From an uncultured cyanobacterium (lineage in GTDB: Bacteria; Cyanobacteriota; Cyanobacteriia; Thermostichales; Thermostichaceae), in assembly GCA_937944885.1 (NCBI GenBank), contig CALFBB010000043.1, positions 1-57,357 of the forward strand: 57,357 bases of DNA, given 5' to 3'. Below are positions 10,147 through 18,765 of this stretch, piece by piece. A program made the translations under genes and the position numbers. The stretch's first letter is position 1. Each line of letters begins with the position of its first letter. Below the pieces are notes generated by a model. It saw only the letters and a list, made by a program, of their open reading frames with translations. It made no database searches and was not told where the DNA came from.

Positions 10147-11739
10147 TCAACGCACTGCCGAAGTTGGGTGTCGCTGTAGCACCGAATAATCTGCCGGCTG
10201 CAATAGGGAGTGGCCTGTCATTTCTTGGGGCTTGGGCAAACCCAAAATCTCTAGGAGGGTAGGGGCCACATCCGCCAAGGTGCCATCAGAGCGCAATTTC
10301 ACATCCGTACCGTGGCCGGGGATTTTGCGGCCTTCCCCCTCCACCAAGATGCAAGGAACAGGATTGGTGGTGTGGGCAGTCCAGGGGTTGTGGTTCTCAT
10401 CCCACATCAGTTCGGCATTGCCGTGATCCGCCACAATGAGAGTGGTTCCGCCCACCTTCACCACAGCTGCCAGTAACTTGCCAATACAGCGATCCACAGC
10501 CTCTAAGGCTTTCACTGTTGCCTCGTAGTTACCTGTGTGGCCAACCATATCCGGATTGGCATAGTTCAACACCACCAGGCTGTACTCGCGGCGGCTGATG
10601 GCTTCGATGACTTTTTCGGTCACCTCTGCTGCCGACATTTCCGGGGCTTGATCGTAGGTGGGCACCATGGGGCTTTGCACTAAGATCCGATCTTCACCGG
10701 CAAAAGGTTGCTCAATGCCGCCGTTGAAGAAGTAGGTGACATGGGCGTACTTCTCGGTTTCGGCGATGCGCAACTGCTTCAGATTGGCTTCACTCACCAC
10801 TTGGCCAAGCAGGTGATCCAAGTTTTGGGGCTTAAACAGGACCTCTACCGGCAAATCCGCTCCGTACTGGGTCATGGTGATAAAGGTCAAGTTGGGCAGC
10901 AACGGGCGCTCAAAACCGGAAAAATCAGGGCAGACAAACGCTTGGGTCAATTGCCGAGCCCGGTCAGGGCGGAAGTTGAAAAAGATAACTCCATCCCCCG
11001 CTTGAATTGCTCCAGGGGCAAGGCGGGTGGGGGGAATAAACTCATCCGTTAAGTCTTGGTGGTAAAACTCCTCTATCACCTCAACAACGCTGCGTCCCTG
11101 GCCTGGACCCTCTTCGGTCATGATTTCATAGGCCTTTTGGGTGCGATCCCAGCGACGATCCCGATCCATAGCGTAGTAACGTCCGCTTAGGGTAGCAATC
11201 ACGCCGTTGCCCAACCGATCCAACTCCTTTTGTAGGTCGGCCAAAACTGTGACGCCTTCCCGTGGTGAGGTGTCGCGGCCATCGGTAATGGCGTGAATAT
11301 AGGCGGGTACTTTTGCTTGGGCGGCCAGTTTCAGCAGACCATAAAGATGGTCAATATGGGAGTGGACTCCTCCTTTCGAACAAAGGCCGATGAAATGGAG
11401 ACGGCCACCCCGTTCCTTGAGGTTGCGGCAGAGATCCACCAACAGCGGCTCCTGCATCAGGGATCCCGTTTCCACTGCATCGCTGATGCGCACCAGTTCC
11501 TGGGGGACTACCCGCCCAGCACCTAGGGTTAGATGCCCAACTTCTGAGTTGCCCATTTGGCCAGCCGGTAGGCCCACAGCTCGCCCCGAAGCTTGCAGAA
11601 GTGTGTGGGGGTAGGTAGCCCAGAGGCTATCCAGCACAGGGGTATGAGCACCCAGCACCGCGTTGCCGTCGAGAGCATCTCTGTAACCCCAGCCATCTAG
11701 GATCACCAAAACCACAGGTGCCACTGATTGCCCGTCCAT
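10147..11739 (-). CDS. gpmI: 2,3-bisphosphoglycerate-independent phosphoglycerate mutase
   Basis: This enzyme interconverts 3- and 2-phosphoglycerate in glycolysis and in carbon flow out of the Calvin cycle, using two manganese ions. Metal and phosphate motifs are complete: VILDGWGYRD at the N-terminus, the catalytic serine in NSEVGHLTLG, DGRDTSPREG, NPDMVGHTG and DHGNAE. I start at MDGQSVAPVV (530 residues) because GAGAGG stands upstream, whereas the codon five residues earlier lacks a binding site. Length is typical (510-535). It is tail to tail with the small conserved gene before it and stands alone. Confidence 0.97.
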   Translation of the reverse strand: MDGQSVAPVVLVILDGWGYRDALDGNAVLGAHTPVLDSLWATYPHTLLQASGRAVGLPAGQMGNSEVGHLTLGAGRVVPQELVRISDAVETGSLMQEPLLVDLCRNLKERGGRLHFIGLCSKGGVHSHIDHLYGLLKLAAQAKVPAYIHAITDGRDTSPREGVTVLADLQKELDRLGNGVIATLSGRYYAMDRDRRWDRTQKAYEIMTEEGPGQGRSVVEVIEEFYHQDLTDEFIPPTRLAPGAIQAGDGVIFFNFRPDRARQLTQAFVCPDFSGFERPLLPNLTFITMTQYGADLPVEVLFKPQNLDHLLGQVVSEANLKQLRIAETEKYAHVTYFFNGGIEQPFAGEDRILVQSPMVPTYDQAPEMSAAEVTEKVIEAISRREYSLVVLNYANPDMVGHTGNYEATVKALEAVDRCIGKLLAAVVKVGGTTLIVADHGNAELMWDENHNPWTAHTTNPVPCILVEGEGRKIPGHGTDVKLRSDGTLADVAPTLLEILGLPKPQEMTGHSLLQPADYSVLQRHPTSAVR

Positions 11740-11957
11740 GAAATGGCCTCTCATTTATTTGATTCAACGTATGATACCAGCCCAAGCAACACGATACCGG
11801 ATCCTCTATTTGTGCTCAAGATTTCAGCCCTCTTTTGAGGGGAAAGGCAGGTATTGTATCGGTCTGGAGCAGAGTTTATTCTGACCACCAATGGCCTGGC
11901 ATTCCCGGCAAGGGTACTTCTGGATGAAGATAAAACCCATGAACTTGGATCCACTCT

Positions 11958-12491
11958 TCAGGTACTGGGCTGTAAGCGTTTACGCAGTGAATCGGAGCGA
12001 CGCTTGGCTATGGCATTCTTTGGATCCAATTTCAGGGCAGTTTCATAGGCTTCTAGGCTTGGCCCATAGAGATTTTTCTTCTCATAGGCATGGGCCAAAT
12101 TATTCCAGCCGGTCACGTAGTTTGGATCGGCAGTCACTGCATCCTTGTAGTAACGAATGGCCAGATCGTACTGCCCTTGGCTGAAATAGGCAAAACCAAG
12201 AGCGTTACAGACAGGAGGAATGTCTTCTCCCGCCACTTCTAAAGCCTTTTTCATCTGAGCAATGGCTTGATCGTAAAGGCGCTTTTGCAGATAAACGCTG
12301 CCTAGCTCGTAATGCTCCTGCGGGGATCCCTTCTCTTTGCTCAGACGGGGTTGCAGCCGGTTAATCACCTGTTCCTGGGCCCGTACCCGCAACACCTCCC
12401 TTAAGACAAAGAAGCCTGCCACGCTCAGAAGAGTAGCCAATCCAAGCAGGTACAGAAGCGGAGCACTTACACCCATAGGATCTGCGATCAC
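11958..12491 (-). CDS. Membrane-anchored TPR protein, Ycf37-like
   Basis: A 177-residue protein has one N-terminal membrane helix (LLYLLGLATLLSVAGFFVL) followed by about three tetratricopeptide repeats from residue 58 on (EHYELGSVYLQKRLYDQAI; NALGFAYFSQGQYDLAIRYY; NNLAHAYEKKNLYGPSLEAY). This layout and length fit Ycf37, which helps assemble or stabilise photosystem I in cyanobacteria and algae. The GTG start overlaps the dps stop (GTGA), so it is probably co-transcribed with dps. A start at MGVSAPLLYL is also possible. Other membrane TPR proteins cannot be excluded. Confidence 0.8.
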   Translation of the reverse strand: MIADPMGVSAPLLYLLGLATLLSVAGFFVLREVLRVRAQEQVINRLQPRLSKEKGSPQEHYELGSVYLQKRLYDQAIAQMKKALEVAGEDIPPVCNALGFAYFSQGQYDLAIRYYKDAVTADPNYVTGWNNLAHAYEKKNLYGPSLEAYETALKLDPKNAIAKRRSDSLRKRLQPST

Positions 12492-12994
12492 GCCTGTAAA
12501 TGAGCCTCAATGAACCAGAGATCTTTGTCAATCTGACGGGAGATTTCCGTGAACAGATCAGCCGTATCCGCATCGCCTAGCTCGGTGGTGCGATCGATGT
12601 TGCGGCGGATGGAGGCAGCATACTGCCCATAGCGAGAGGCCAAAGCTTGCAGGTGATCCCGCCCTTCTACGGCGGCTAGGTCATATTCCGGTAAAGCAGA
12701 GGTTTGGGCGACGATGCGAGCTGTGCCCCGCGCAACTCCCCCAAGGGCCGTCACCCGCTCTGCCAGCATGTCGACGTAGTTTTCTAAGGTGCCGGCAAAG
12801 GTATCGAACATCTCGTGCAGAGCGATAAAGTTCATGCCTTTAACATTCCAGTGGGCTTGCTTTACCTGAGTTTTCAGATCCACTGTGTCTGCCAGTGCCT
12901 GATTGAGCAGGGCCACCAGTTGGACACGGGAGTCTTGAGGTAGATCAATGTGGCTGGAGTACAAATGAGATTTCTCGCTGGTGATCATAACCAA
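12488..12994 (-). CDS. dps: Dps-family ferritin-like protein
   Basis: A 168-residue DNA-protection protein from starved cells; such proteins form a 12-mer that oxidises and stores iron using peroxide. The inter-subunit ferroxidase ligands are present: KQAHWNVKG, the following LHEMFD, and YVDMLAERVTALGG. Length is normal. The likely start is MVMITSEK or MITSEK, two residues later, preceded by AGGAGCTTGG. The promoter region contains an inverted repeat (13097-13117). It is followed, with overlapping codons, by the Ycf37-like gene, which pairs iron protection with photosystem I assembly. Confidence 0.95.
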   Translation of the reverse strand: MVMITSEKSHLYSSHIDLPQDSRVQLVALLNQALADTVDLKTQVKQAHWNVKGMNFIALHEMFDTFAGTLENYVDMLAERVTALGGVARGTARIVAQTSALPEYDLAAVEGRDHLQALASRYGQYAASIRRNIDRTTELGDADTADLFTEISRQIDKDLWFIEAHLQA

Positions 12995-13048
12995 GCTCCT
13001 CGATATTGGTTTCTATTATCGAGCATGGACAACTGCCTGAGAAACAAT

Positions 13049-13067
13049 CCCACTGCAGGGAAGTGGG
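13049..13067 (-). terminator. Possible terminator after mnmE
   Basis: CCCACT-TCCCTGC-AGTGGG (read on the minus strand) is a six-base-pair hairpin 58 bases after the mnmE stop, followed by ATTGTTTCTC. The T run is weak, so termination is only plausible. It lies between mnmE and dps and would insulate the two. Confidence 0.35.
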
Positions 13068-13096
13068 CTGTTGTCTGCTGAAATCATACTAACACA

Positions 13097-13117
13097 AACT
13101 CAAAATGAGTATGAGTT
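13097..13117. promoter_or_regulatory. Inverted repeat upstream of dps
   Basis: AACTCA and TGAGTT flank a nine-base AT-rich spacer, about 105 bases before the dps start. The site lies just after the mnmE stop. Dps genes are commonly controlled by Fur or PerR, but the sequence is not a good match to the classical Fur box. Candidate operator only. Confidence 0.3.
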
Positions 13118-13124
13118 AGAGCGG

Positions 13125-14504
13125 TTACTTACCGATGCAGAAGCGGCTGAAGATCTGATCTAGAACTGACTCTGAAACTTCTTCGCCGGTCACTTGTCCG
13201 AGGGCATGCAGGGCAGACCGCAGGTCAATGGTCCAAAAATCGAGGGGGAGCTGCTGTTGAATGGCTTGCTGTACTTGTTCTAGGCTGGCCTGAGCTTGCA
13301 TCAGGGCTGCAGCCTGCCGTTGGTTGAGACTAACCTCCAGGTTGGCGGGGGGGCGATCTTGGTAGGCAATCTCTTCAACGGCGGCTTCTAGGGCAGGGAT
13401 CCCTTGCCCTTGGGCAGCGACGGTGGGGATGCGATGGGTAATTTCTGCAGGCAGGGGGATCCCTTCCAGGGGGGCAAGATCGGTTTTGTTGACCACTAAG
13501 ATCAGGGGGCGATGGCGGATGGACTCATAGATGGCGGCATCGGCTGCTGTCCAGCCCGCTTGGGCATCGATCACCAGCACCAATAGGTCTGCTGTTTGGG
13601 CTAGGCGGGTGGAGCGTTCGACCCCCAGCCGTTCTACGGGGTCTTCTGTATCCCGAATACCGGCCGTATCCAGCAGTTGTACCGGGATCCCTTTCACCAC
13701 CAGGTTGGACTCCACTACATCGCGGGTTGTGCCTGGCAACTCTGTTACAATAGCTCGATCCTGACCGGACCAGGCATTGAGCAGGCTGGATTTACCCACA
13801 TTCGGTCGTCCAACGATAGCCACCTTGAGACCGGTACGCAGCAGTTGGCCCCGTGCTGTAGTGGCCAATAGGGTTTGGATCTGGGTTTGGCACTGCTGCA
13901 GTTGGGCTTGCCAAGTAGGAATATCCAAAGGAGGCAAATCCTCTTCAAAGTCGATACGGGCCTCGATCTCCGCCAATAAACTCAGCAACTGTTGCCGCAG
14001 GGTGCGAATGGAGGCTGCCAACTTGCCCCGCAAGCCCGCCAGGGCCATTTGGGCTGCCTGCGGAGACCGCGCCGCCACCAAATCGGCGATACTCTCCGCT
14101 TGGGTGAGATCAATCCGTCCGTTCAAAAAGGCCCGCAAGCTAAACTCTCCCGGTTGGGCCAGACGGGATCCCTGACGCAAGCACTGTTGTAGAGTTGCTT
14201 GTACCACCATGATCCCGCCGTGGCAGTGAAGCTCCACCACATCCTCACGGGTATAGGAGCGGGGAGCCTGCATCCACACCGCCAGCGCTTCGTCCAGGAC
14301 TTGTCCCTTCTCATCCCGGATCCAGCCGTAGATCATCTGGTGGCTTTTCCAGGGATAGCGCGGACGGGCGGGGGTAAAAATGGCTTGGGCAATCGATAAA
14401 GCCCGGGATCCCGAAAGGCGGACGATGCCAACACTGCCCTGTTCAGGAACCACTGCGGTGGCAATAGCAGCAATCGTATCAGCAAGAGGGGTGGTCGGAT
14501 CCAT
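13125..14504 (-). CDS. mnmE: tRNA uridine-5-carboxymethylaminomethyl GTPase MnmE
   Basis: With MnmG this GTPase modifies the wobble uridine of several tRNAs. The 459-residue product has the N-terminal tetrahydrofolate-binding domain (to about residue 120), a helical domain, and an inserted G domain with P-loop GRPNVGKSS near residue 230, [10 protein letters not shown] (G3) and NKTDL (G4). The C-terminus is the invariant FCIGK, whose cysteine is needed for activity. All motifs are intact and the length is normal. It is divergent from the HdrB-like gene with 85 bases between. Confidence 0.98.
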   Translation of the reverse strand: MDPTTPLADTIAAIATAVVPEQGSVGIVRLSGSRALSIAQAIFTPARPRYPWKSHQMIYGWIRDEKGQVLDEALAVWMQAPRSYTREDVVELHCHGGIMVVQATLQQCLRQGSRLAQPGEFSLRAFLNGRIDLTQAESIADLVAARSPQAAQMALAGLRGKLAASIRTLRQQLLSLLAEIEARIDFEEDLPPLDIPTWQAQLQQCQTQIQTLLATTARGQLLRTGLKVAIVGRPNVGKSSLLNAWSGQDRAIVTELPGTTRDVVESNLVVKGIPVQLLDTAGIRDTEDPVERLGVERSTRLAQTADLLVLVIDAQAGWTAADAAIYESIRHRPLILVVNKTDLAPLEGIPLPAEITHRIPTVAAQGQGIPALEAAVEEIAYQDRPPANLEVSLNQRQAAALMQAQASLEQVQQAIQQQLPLDFWTIDLRSALHALGQVTGEEVSESVLDQIFSRFCIGK

Positions 14505-14589
14505 CGAGTTAGGACAAAACAGCGCAGCAGCAGAAAAGAAGACCGGTTAGAATAATCTCTTCTAGCTATTTTCGCCTGGCTATTTTGGA

Positions 14590-15504
14590 ATGACTGCGGC
14601 TGCTTCCCCCTTGCGCTATGCCTACTACCCCGGCTGTGTGGCCCAGGGGGCCTGCCGTGAGCTCTACGACGCCACCGCTCAAGTCACTCGGCATTTGGGT
14701 GTTGAGCTGGTGGAATTAGAATCAGCTTCCTGCTGTGGCTCCGGCACCTTCAAGGAAGAATCGGAGCTACTTGAAGATACGGTGAATGCCCGTAACTTGG
14801 CTTTGGCAGAAGCTCTGGGTCTACCGATGCTCACCCATTGCAGCACCTGTCAAGGGGTACTGGGCCGGGTAAATGAGAAGTTAAAAGCGGCGAAAACCAG
14901 TAACCCGGAGTATTTCCATCACATTGCAACCCTCTGCCAGAAAGGAGGGTGCGAAAGCCCCTATCAGGGTAGCGGTGATGTACGACACCTGCTGTGGATG
15001 TTGGTTTCTGATTACGGCCTAGAACGTCTAAAGCAGCAGGTCAAACGCTCCTTAAAAGGGCTGCGCTGTGCAGCTTTCTACGGTTGTTACCTGCTGCGTA
15101 CCCACGATATTGCTCGCTTTGATCTGGCGCAGGCTCCCCGTTCTATGGAAAATCTGTTTGAGTGTTTGGGGGCAACACCCATTTGGTATCGGGGGCGCAC
15201 TCAATGTTGTGGTTGGCCCATCTCTAGCTATGCTCCGGAGCAATCTTTTACAATGGCTGGCCGCCACTTGCTCGAGGCCCGAGAAGCAGGAGCCGATTGC
15301 TTGGTTACTCCCTGTCCATTGTGCCACCTCAATTTGGACTCTCGCCAGCCGGAGGTGGAAGCGGTAATCGGGCGCAAACTGGGGATCCCCATTCTGCACC
15401 TGCCGCAGCTGGTGGGTTTAGCTCTAGGGATCCCGGCGGAAAAACTCGGTCTCAATCGGCATGTGGTACAGGTAGAAACGGTGCTGCAGAAGGTGTATGG
15501 GTAG
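14590..15504 (+). CDS. HdrB-like (CCG domain) heterodisulfide reductase subunit B family protein
   Basis: The 304-residue protein holds two complete CCG domains: YYPGCVAQG, ASCCGSG and CSTC in the first, and FYGCYLLR, TQCCGWP and CPLC in the second. In HdrB these cysteines bind non-cubane iron-sulfur clusters that reduce disulfides. Cyanobacteria do not make methane and keep this protein for an unsettled redox role; it has sometimes been annotated as a succinate dehydrogenase component. No membrane segment and no HdrA or HdrC partner is seen nearby. It starts with a clear ATG; the length is typical. Confidence 0.9.
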   Translation: MTAAASPLRYAYYPGCVAQGACRELYDATAQVTRHLGVELVELESASCCGSGTFKEESELLEDTVNARNLALAEALGLPMLTHCSTCQGVLGRVNEKLKAAKTSNPEYFHHIATLCQKGGCESPYQGSGDVRHLLWMLVSDYGLERLKQQVKRSLKGLRCAAFYGCYLLRTHDIARFDLAQAPRSMENLFECLGATPIWYRGRTQCCGWPISSYAPEQSFTMAGRHLLEAREAGADCLVTPCPLCHLNLDSRQPEVEAVIGRKLGIPILHLPQLVGLALGIPAEKLGLNRHVVQVETVLQKVYG

Positions 15505-15725
15505 ACAGGAAAAAAGTTTTGGGTCAATCTATCGATACGCCGATAGCTGTTGCTTGTGCAAAATATCAGTTCAGTTCCAACCCCATTCAACAAAGAAGGG
15601 ATCCCCGGCTAGAATAGGGTCGGCCGGTGGAAGGATGAGCCATCCTGCTGCGTAGATGACCTATCTTCCCTGAAAAGTCGTTGTAGTATTGGATACGCTT
15701 ACCCCTGCTTAGCAGCTTTTTCCCT

Positions 15726-17312
15726 ATGGTCGTTTTGGATCCCTTTGGTTTGGCTGTGCAGGAAATACAGCAGGGGGGAGATGCAGACCGAGTTAAAAAG
15801 CTCGTCTATTTTACCTGTACCAACACTTGGGAAAGTGATACCAGCAAGCTGAGCCAGGTGGATTTAAGGAGCCTGCTGCAGCAACTCTGCCGTGAGCACA
15901 CCACCCTAGAGTCTTTGGGGCAGCGCCTTCGGGAGGTGATTGGCCGCATCAACAAAAAAGCAGAGTATGCCCGCATTGCCAAGATGCTGCTCAGCAAGCT
16001 GCAACCTTTCTACCAAGAGCAGTCTTCCGCAGATTTTGCCTCAGATTTTGCCTCTTCTACCCCGGATCCCTCCAACTGGGTTGCACCCCAACCTAGGCTA
16101 CCGCTCAGCTATGGAGGGATGCAACTGCGAAAGCAAGACTACGATCCCTTTGAACTAAGAGCAGGGGTGATGCGGCAAACCAGTCCTCTGCGGGCCAAGC
16201 TGGTGGTGTTTACGGCCCTACATCACAAGTTGGAACCCAATCTGCAGGGGTTGGCAGCCTTGCGCAGTTACAGCCTCGATGACCTACTGAGGGAACTTTA
16301 TGAGGCTTGCAACTCACCTGAGGAGCTGGAAACGCGGCTGAAGCAAGCAGTGCAGCAGCTGCAAGAGCCGGAACAGGATGGGCAAGCAGCCAACGCTTTG
16401 GTGCAAGTGATGAAGCCCCTCTACGTTTACTTGCCCGTTGAACCCTTGGGTGAGAACGGACTGGTAGCTGAAGCTGCATCTGGAGATCTGGATTGGCTGG
16501 ATGGGGAAGCGTCCAGCCGGATCACCTGGGCTGAGCCTTGGACTTTAGATCCCTCACAGGTGGATGGAGAGGAGGCGGTTAACCTGTATGAGTCTGAGCT
16601 GGGTAGAGATGCTTGGCCTGAGGCCTCTTTTGCTCCACCTGCTGCTGAACCAGCTCCCCTTACCTCGCGCCCTCGCTCTGCTACACCGCCGCCTGTTCTC
16701 CCGCACCAACTCCCTGAGCGCTCGCAGCAGTTACTGGATCGCAGCGCCAACTCCCTTATGGTTACCATTGAAAACACCCTGAGTGAATTGGGTAATGCTC
16801 TTGATGAACGGCTACAGGATGAGGATCCAGAGCAATATCTCACTCTGAAGCACCAGGTGTTGCGCGGCCTCCTCAAGGATGTGGAGGGATCCGCAGTGAC
16901 CTTTATGGCTATTTTGAAAAAACTGGAACAATCGGAACGCCGCTTGGTACGGCCAGATCTACCGGAGGTGGTGACGGAGGTGCCTAGTGATTTTGAGGAT
17001 CCTTATTCTTCCTTGCGGCAGGTTTTGGCCACCAGTGAGCTGACTCAACAAAAGCCGCAGTTGGAGCAGGAGGTGATGCGCCTGGTACGTCGCAACATTG
17101 GCTTAATCAAAGTCGCCATCGAAAATGCCCTAAGTGAGTTAGGTAATGCTTTGGATGAGCAGTTCCAAACCCACAACCTCGAGGAAGCCTTGTTTTTCAA
17201 GTACCAGGCATTGCGTGTCTTTCTGCATGAGGTGGAAGAGATCTCCACAAAGTTTTCTGCTTTCTTGGATCGAATGGAAGAGGCAGAGCGGCGCCTGTTT
17301 GGGCTAACTTGA
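15726..17312 (+). CDS. Protein of two duplicated modules (A-A-B-B), unknown function
   Basis: I do not recognise this 528-residue protein. It is built from two pairs of repeats. Module A occurs at about residues 22-95 and 156-234 (KLVYFTCTNTWE / KLVVFTALHHKLE, each followed by a leucine-rich helical stretch ending near a proline-tyrosine pair). Module B occurs at about 341-411 and 457-528, with IENTLSELGNALDE and IENALSELGNALDE as landmarks and endings SERRL and AERRL. A proline-rich, acidic linker joins A2 to B1. There is no signal peptide or membrane segment. It is probably cytoplasmic and helical, perhaps a scaffold. It stands alone between an HdrB-like gene and a YccF gene. Confidence 0.8.
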   Translation: MVVLDPFGLAVQEIQQGGDADRVKKLVYFTCTNTWESDTSKLSQVDLRSLLQQLCREHTTLESLGQRLREVIGRINKKAEYARIAKMLLSKLQPFYQEQSSADFASDFASSTPDPSNWVAPQPRLPLSYGGMQLRKQDYDPFELRAGVMRQTSPLRAKLVVFTALHHKLEPNLQGLAALRSYSLDDLLRELYEACNSPEELETRLKQAVQQLQEPEQDGQAANALVQVMKPLYVYLPVEPLGENGLVAEAASGDLDWLDGEASSRITWAEPWTLDPSQVDGEEAVNLYESELGRDAWPEASFAPPAAEPAPLTSRPRSATPPPVLPHQLPERSQQLLDRSANSLMVTIENTLSELGNALDERLQDEDPEQYLTLKHQVLRGLLKDVEGSAVTFMAILKKLEQSERRLVRPDLPEVVTEVPSDFEDPYSSLRQVLATSELTQQKPQLEQEVMRLVRRNIGLIKVAIENALSELGNALDEQFQTHNLEEALFFKYQALRVFLHEVEEISTKFSAFLDRMEEAERRLFGLT

Positions 17313-17384
17313 GCAGTAACAACTTTTCTCGAGTTTATACAAAACTTCATATCAAAACATGAGACGGCACCAGCTCCCGATTAA

Positions 17385-17585
17385 AAATCAGATTTGACTG
17401 CGCTAAGCAGATCCTCCTGAGAGAAGCTGTACCGGCTGCATCTGGGCAAAGTGTGTCGCTTCTTAACGAGATTTTCACAAAGACGGGCTAAGGTAAGGGT
17501 ACTCAATAGGTTGAAAGAGCTGATTCTTGACTTGCTTGAGTCCCTTGAGTGCAATAATCCCAATCATCCAGTCTTGATAGTAGGG
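17385..17585 (-). pseudogene. Possible frameshifted transposase C-terminal relic
   Basis: Two short reading frames continue each other. The first gives YQDWMIGIIALKGLKQVKN and stops; the second, in another frame, gives LARLCENLVKKRHTLPRC and ends at ...SAVKSDF. Together they look like the tail of a protein interrupted by one frameshift, and the composition would fit a DDE transposase end. I cannot name the family. No terminal repeats or target duplication are seen, and the stretch lies in the 283-base gap before the YccF gene. Confidence 0.3.
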
Positions 17586-17595
17586 GACCTAAATC

Positions 17596-17964
17596 ATGAG
17601 CTTGATCGGTAACATCATCTGGTTAATTTTTGGGGGCTTCCTGACGGCTTTAGGCTATATCTTGGGGGGGCTAAGTCTTTGTCTGACCATCATTGGTATT
17701 CCGTTTGGCTGGCAAAGTATAAAGCTGGGGTTTGCGGTGCTCACACCCTTTGGTCGAGAGGTGGTGGAGTATCCCAATGCCAATAGCCCGCTGCTGATGA
17801 TTTTTAACGTGATCTGGCTGTTGTTGTTTGGTTGGCCTTTGGTGCTGAACCATTTGTTTTGGGCTCTGATTCTGGCAGTTACCGTTGTTGGGATCCCGTT
17901 TGCCAAGCAGCATATGAAGTTAATCATCTTATCTTTATTGCCCTTTGGCCGAGATCTGCGCTGA
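17596..17964 (+). CDS. YccF domain (DUF307) inner-membrane protein
   Basis: This 122-residue membrane protein consists of two tandem YccF halves: IGNIIWLIFGGFLTALGYI with IIGIPFGWQSIKLG, then IFNVIWLLLFGWPLVL with VVGIPFAKQHMKL. The repeated GIPF motif is typical of the family. Two to four membrane helices are expected. Function is unknown; in Bacteria it often stands alone, as here. The frame begins ATGAGCTTG, preceded by GTAGGGGAC as a weak binding site. Confidence 0.9.
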   Translation: MSLIGNIIWLIFGGFLTALGYILGGLSLCLTIIGIPFGWQSIKLGFAVLTPFGREVVEYPNANSPLLMIFNVIWLLLFGWPLVLNHLFWALILAVTVVGIPFAKQHMKLIILSLLPFGRDLR

Positions 17965-18343
17965 AAGAGAGTTTGTGCTTGTTTGTGGATTGATTGAAGA
18001 GTGTTTCTAAGGTCATCTGTCAACAATTCATCCACTGCAACTGCCCTACCGAAGCTATCAAAACTGAACTGACAGTAGTTTCCGATTTCCTGAGAAACAC
18101 GGGGTAACCTATGTTAATGTTTTGCGTCGTTTAGGCGAAAGCAGTATAGAGCAGGATGTCAGGCAAGTCATCGGTTTACACCCGCTGTAGATAGGTCTTG
18201 TCGTTTGCGTTAGCGGGACGTAGTCCTTAAAAGCCTGTGGAGGTGTGGTGTGATTCGGATCACCTTTAGTTAGGGGATCCCGTCACAGAGGGGTTGAGCG
18301 GGAAACGAGAGACTAAACCCATTACAGAAGGAGGAAGAAGACC
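17965..18343. other. Intergenic region before the small secreted peptide
   Basis: A 379-base gap. It holds a CRP-like palindrome near its end (18249-18264), a GGATCC element, and a stretch around 18203-18225 (GCGTTAGCGGGACGTAGTCC) that resembles short repeats common in cyanobacterial intergenic DNA. The first 230 bases contain no open frame longer than about 20 codons and no tRNA-like structure that I can see. Confidence 0.5.
18249..18264 (+). promoter_or_regulatory. CRP-like (SyCRP1-type) palindromic site
   Basis: TGTGATTCGGATCACC has the layout TGTGA-N6-TCAC(A) recognised by cAMP receptor proteins, including cyanobacterial SyCRP1. Only the final base departs from the palindrome. It lies 80 bases before the ATG of the 46-residue secreted peptide on the same strand, a usual activator distance. 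The match to the consensus is seen directly; regulation is inference. Confidence 0.55.
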
Positions 18344-18484
18344 ATGCGTATCATCTGGATCGCAATGGTGGCCGGTGTTTTGGGGCTGTTGGCGGGAATA
18401 CCCTTGGCTCAATCTGACCCCCAGGAAGAGTGGCTACACGGAGAAGCATGTGCTGCCGATGGACCGGTTATTTGCCTAGACTAG
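18344..18484 (+). CDS. 46-residue small secreted peptide
   Basis: This short gene has a strong ribosome binding site (AGAAGGAGG, ten to eighteen bases before the ATG) and codes for MRIIWIAMVAGVLGLLAGI, a signal peptide, then PLAQS and a short acidic mature part containing two cysteines (GEACAADGPVICLD). Cleavage after the alanine of PLA would leave about 24 residues with one possible disulfide. A CRP-like site stands 80 bases upstream. Its stop overlaps the stop of the opposite ribbon-helix-helix gene by four bases. I do not recognise a family. It could be a secreted signal or a small envelope protein. Confidence 0.6.
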   Translation: MRIIWIAMVAGVLGLLAGIPLAQSDPQEEWLHGEACAADGPVICLD

Positions 18485-18765
18485 CGGGAGCGCAGCCACC
18501 GGCTCAATAAGGCTTCAATGAGCTCGGAGAGATCTTGATCCGATTCCAACAGAGCCTGTTTAACAGCGCGATGGGTGTCTTTAGAAACATAAGCTGTGAG
18601 TTTGACATACTCAGCACTACTGGACTTGGGAAGTGTTTCAGGAGGTTCCACCAGTTCGGGTAGGGGGGGCGGATCAGGAATTTTATAAGCCTGGGCGCTT
18701 AATTTTTTCGGGGCAGGACGGGACGGGATCCCTTGGATATCCAACAGACGTTCAAACTTGCTCAT
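18481..18765 (-). CDS. Ribbon-helix-helix-like partner of ParA
   Basis: A 94-residue protein has a disordered, proline-rich first half (IPDPPPLPELVEPPETLP) and a basic C-terminal half (YVKLTAYVSKDTHRAVKQAL, then DLSELIEALLSRWL). The second half fits a ribbon-helix-helix DNA-binding fold like the small ParB or ParG-type partners of ParA. Its ATG overlaps the ParA stop (ATGA), so the two are translated together. It probably binds a nearby operator or centromere-like site, but no obvious iteron array is seen close by. Confidence 0.7.
   Translation of the reverse strand: MSKFERLLDIQGIPSRPAPKKLSAQAYKIPDPPPLPELVEPPETLPKSSSAEYVKLTAYVSKDTHRAVKQALLESDQDLSELIEALLSRWLRSR

Noticed and set aside
11751-11954. 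Minus-strand frame of 67 codons between gpmI and the TPR gene
   Set aside because: No ribosome binding site, unusual composition, and it covers the gpmI promoter region; more likely not a gene.
13745-13760. GTTACAAT in mnmE as an HLR1 half-site
   Set aside because: It is inside a gene and has no second half.
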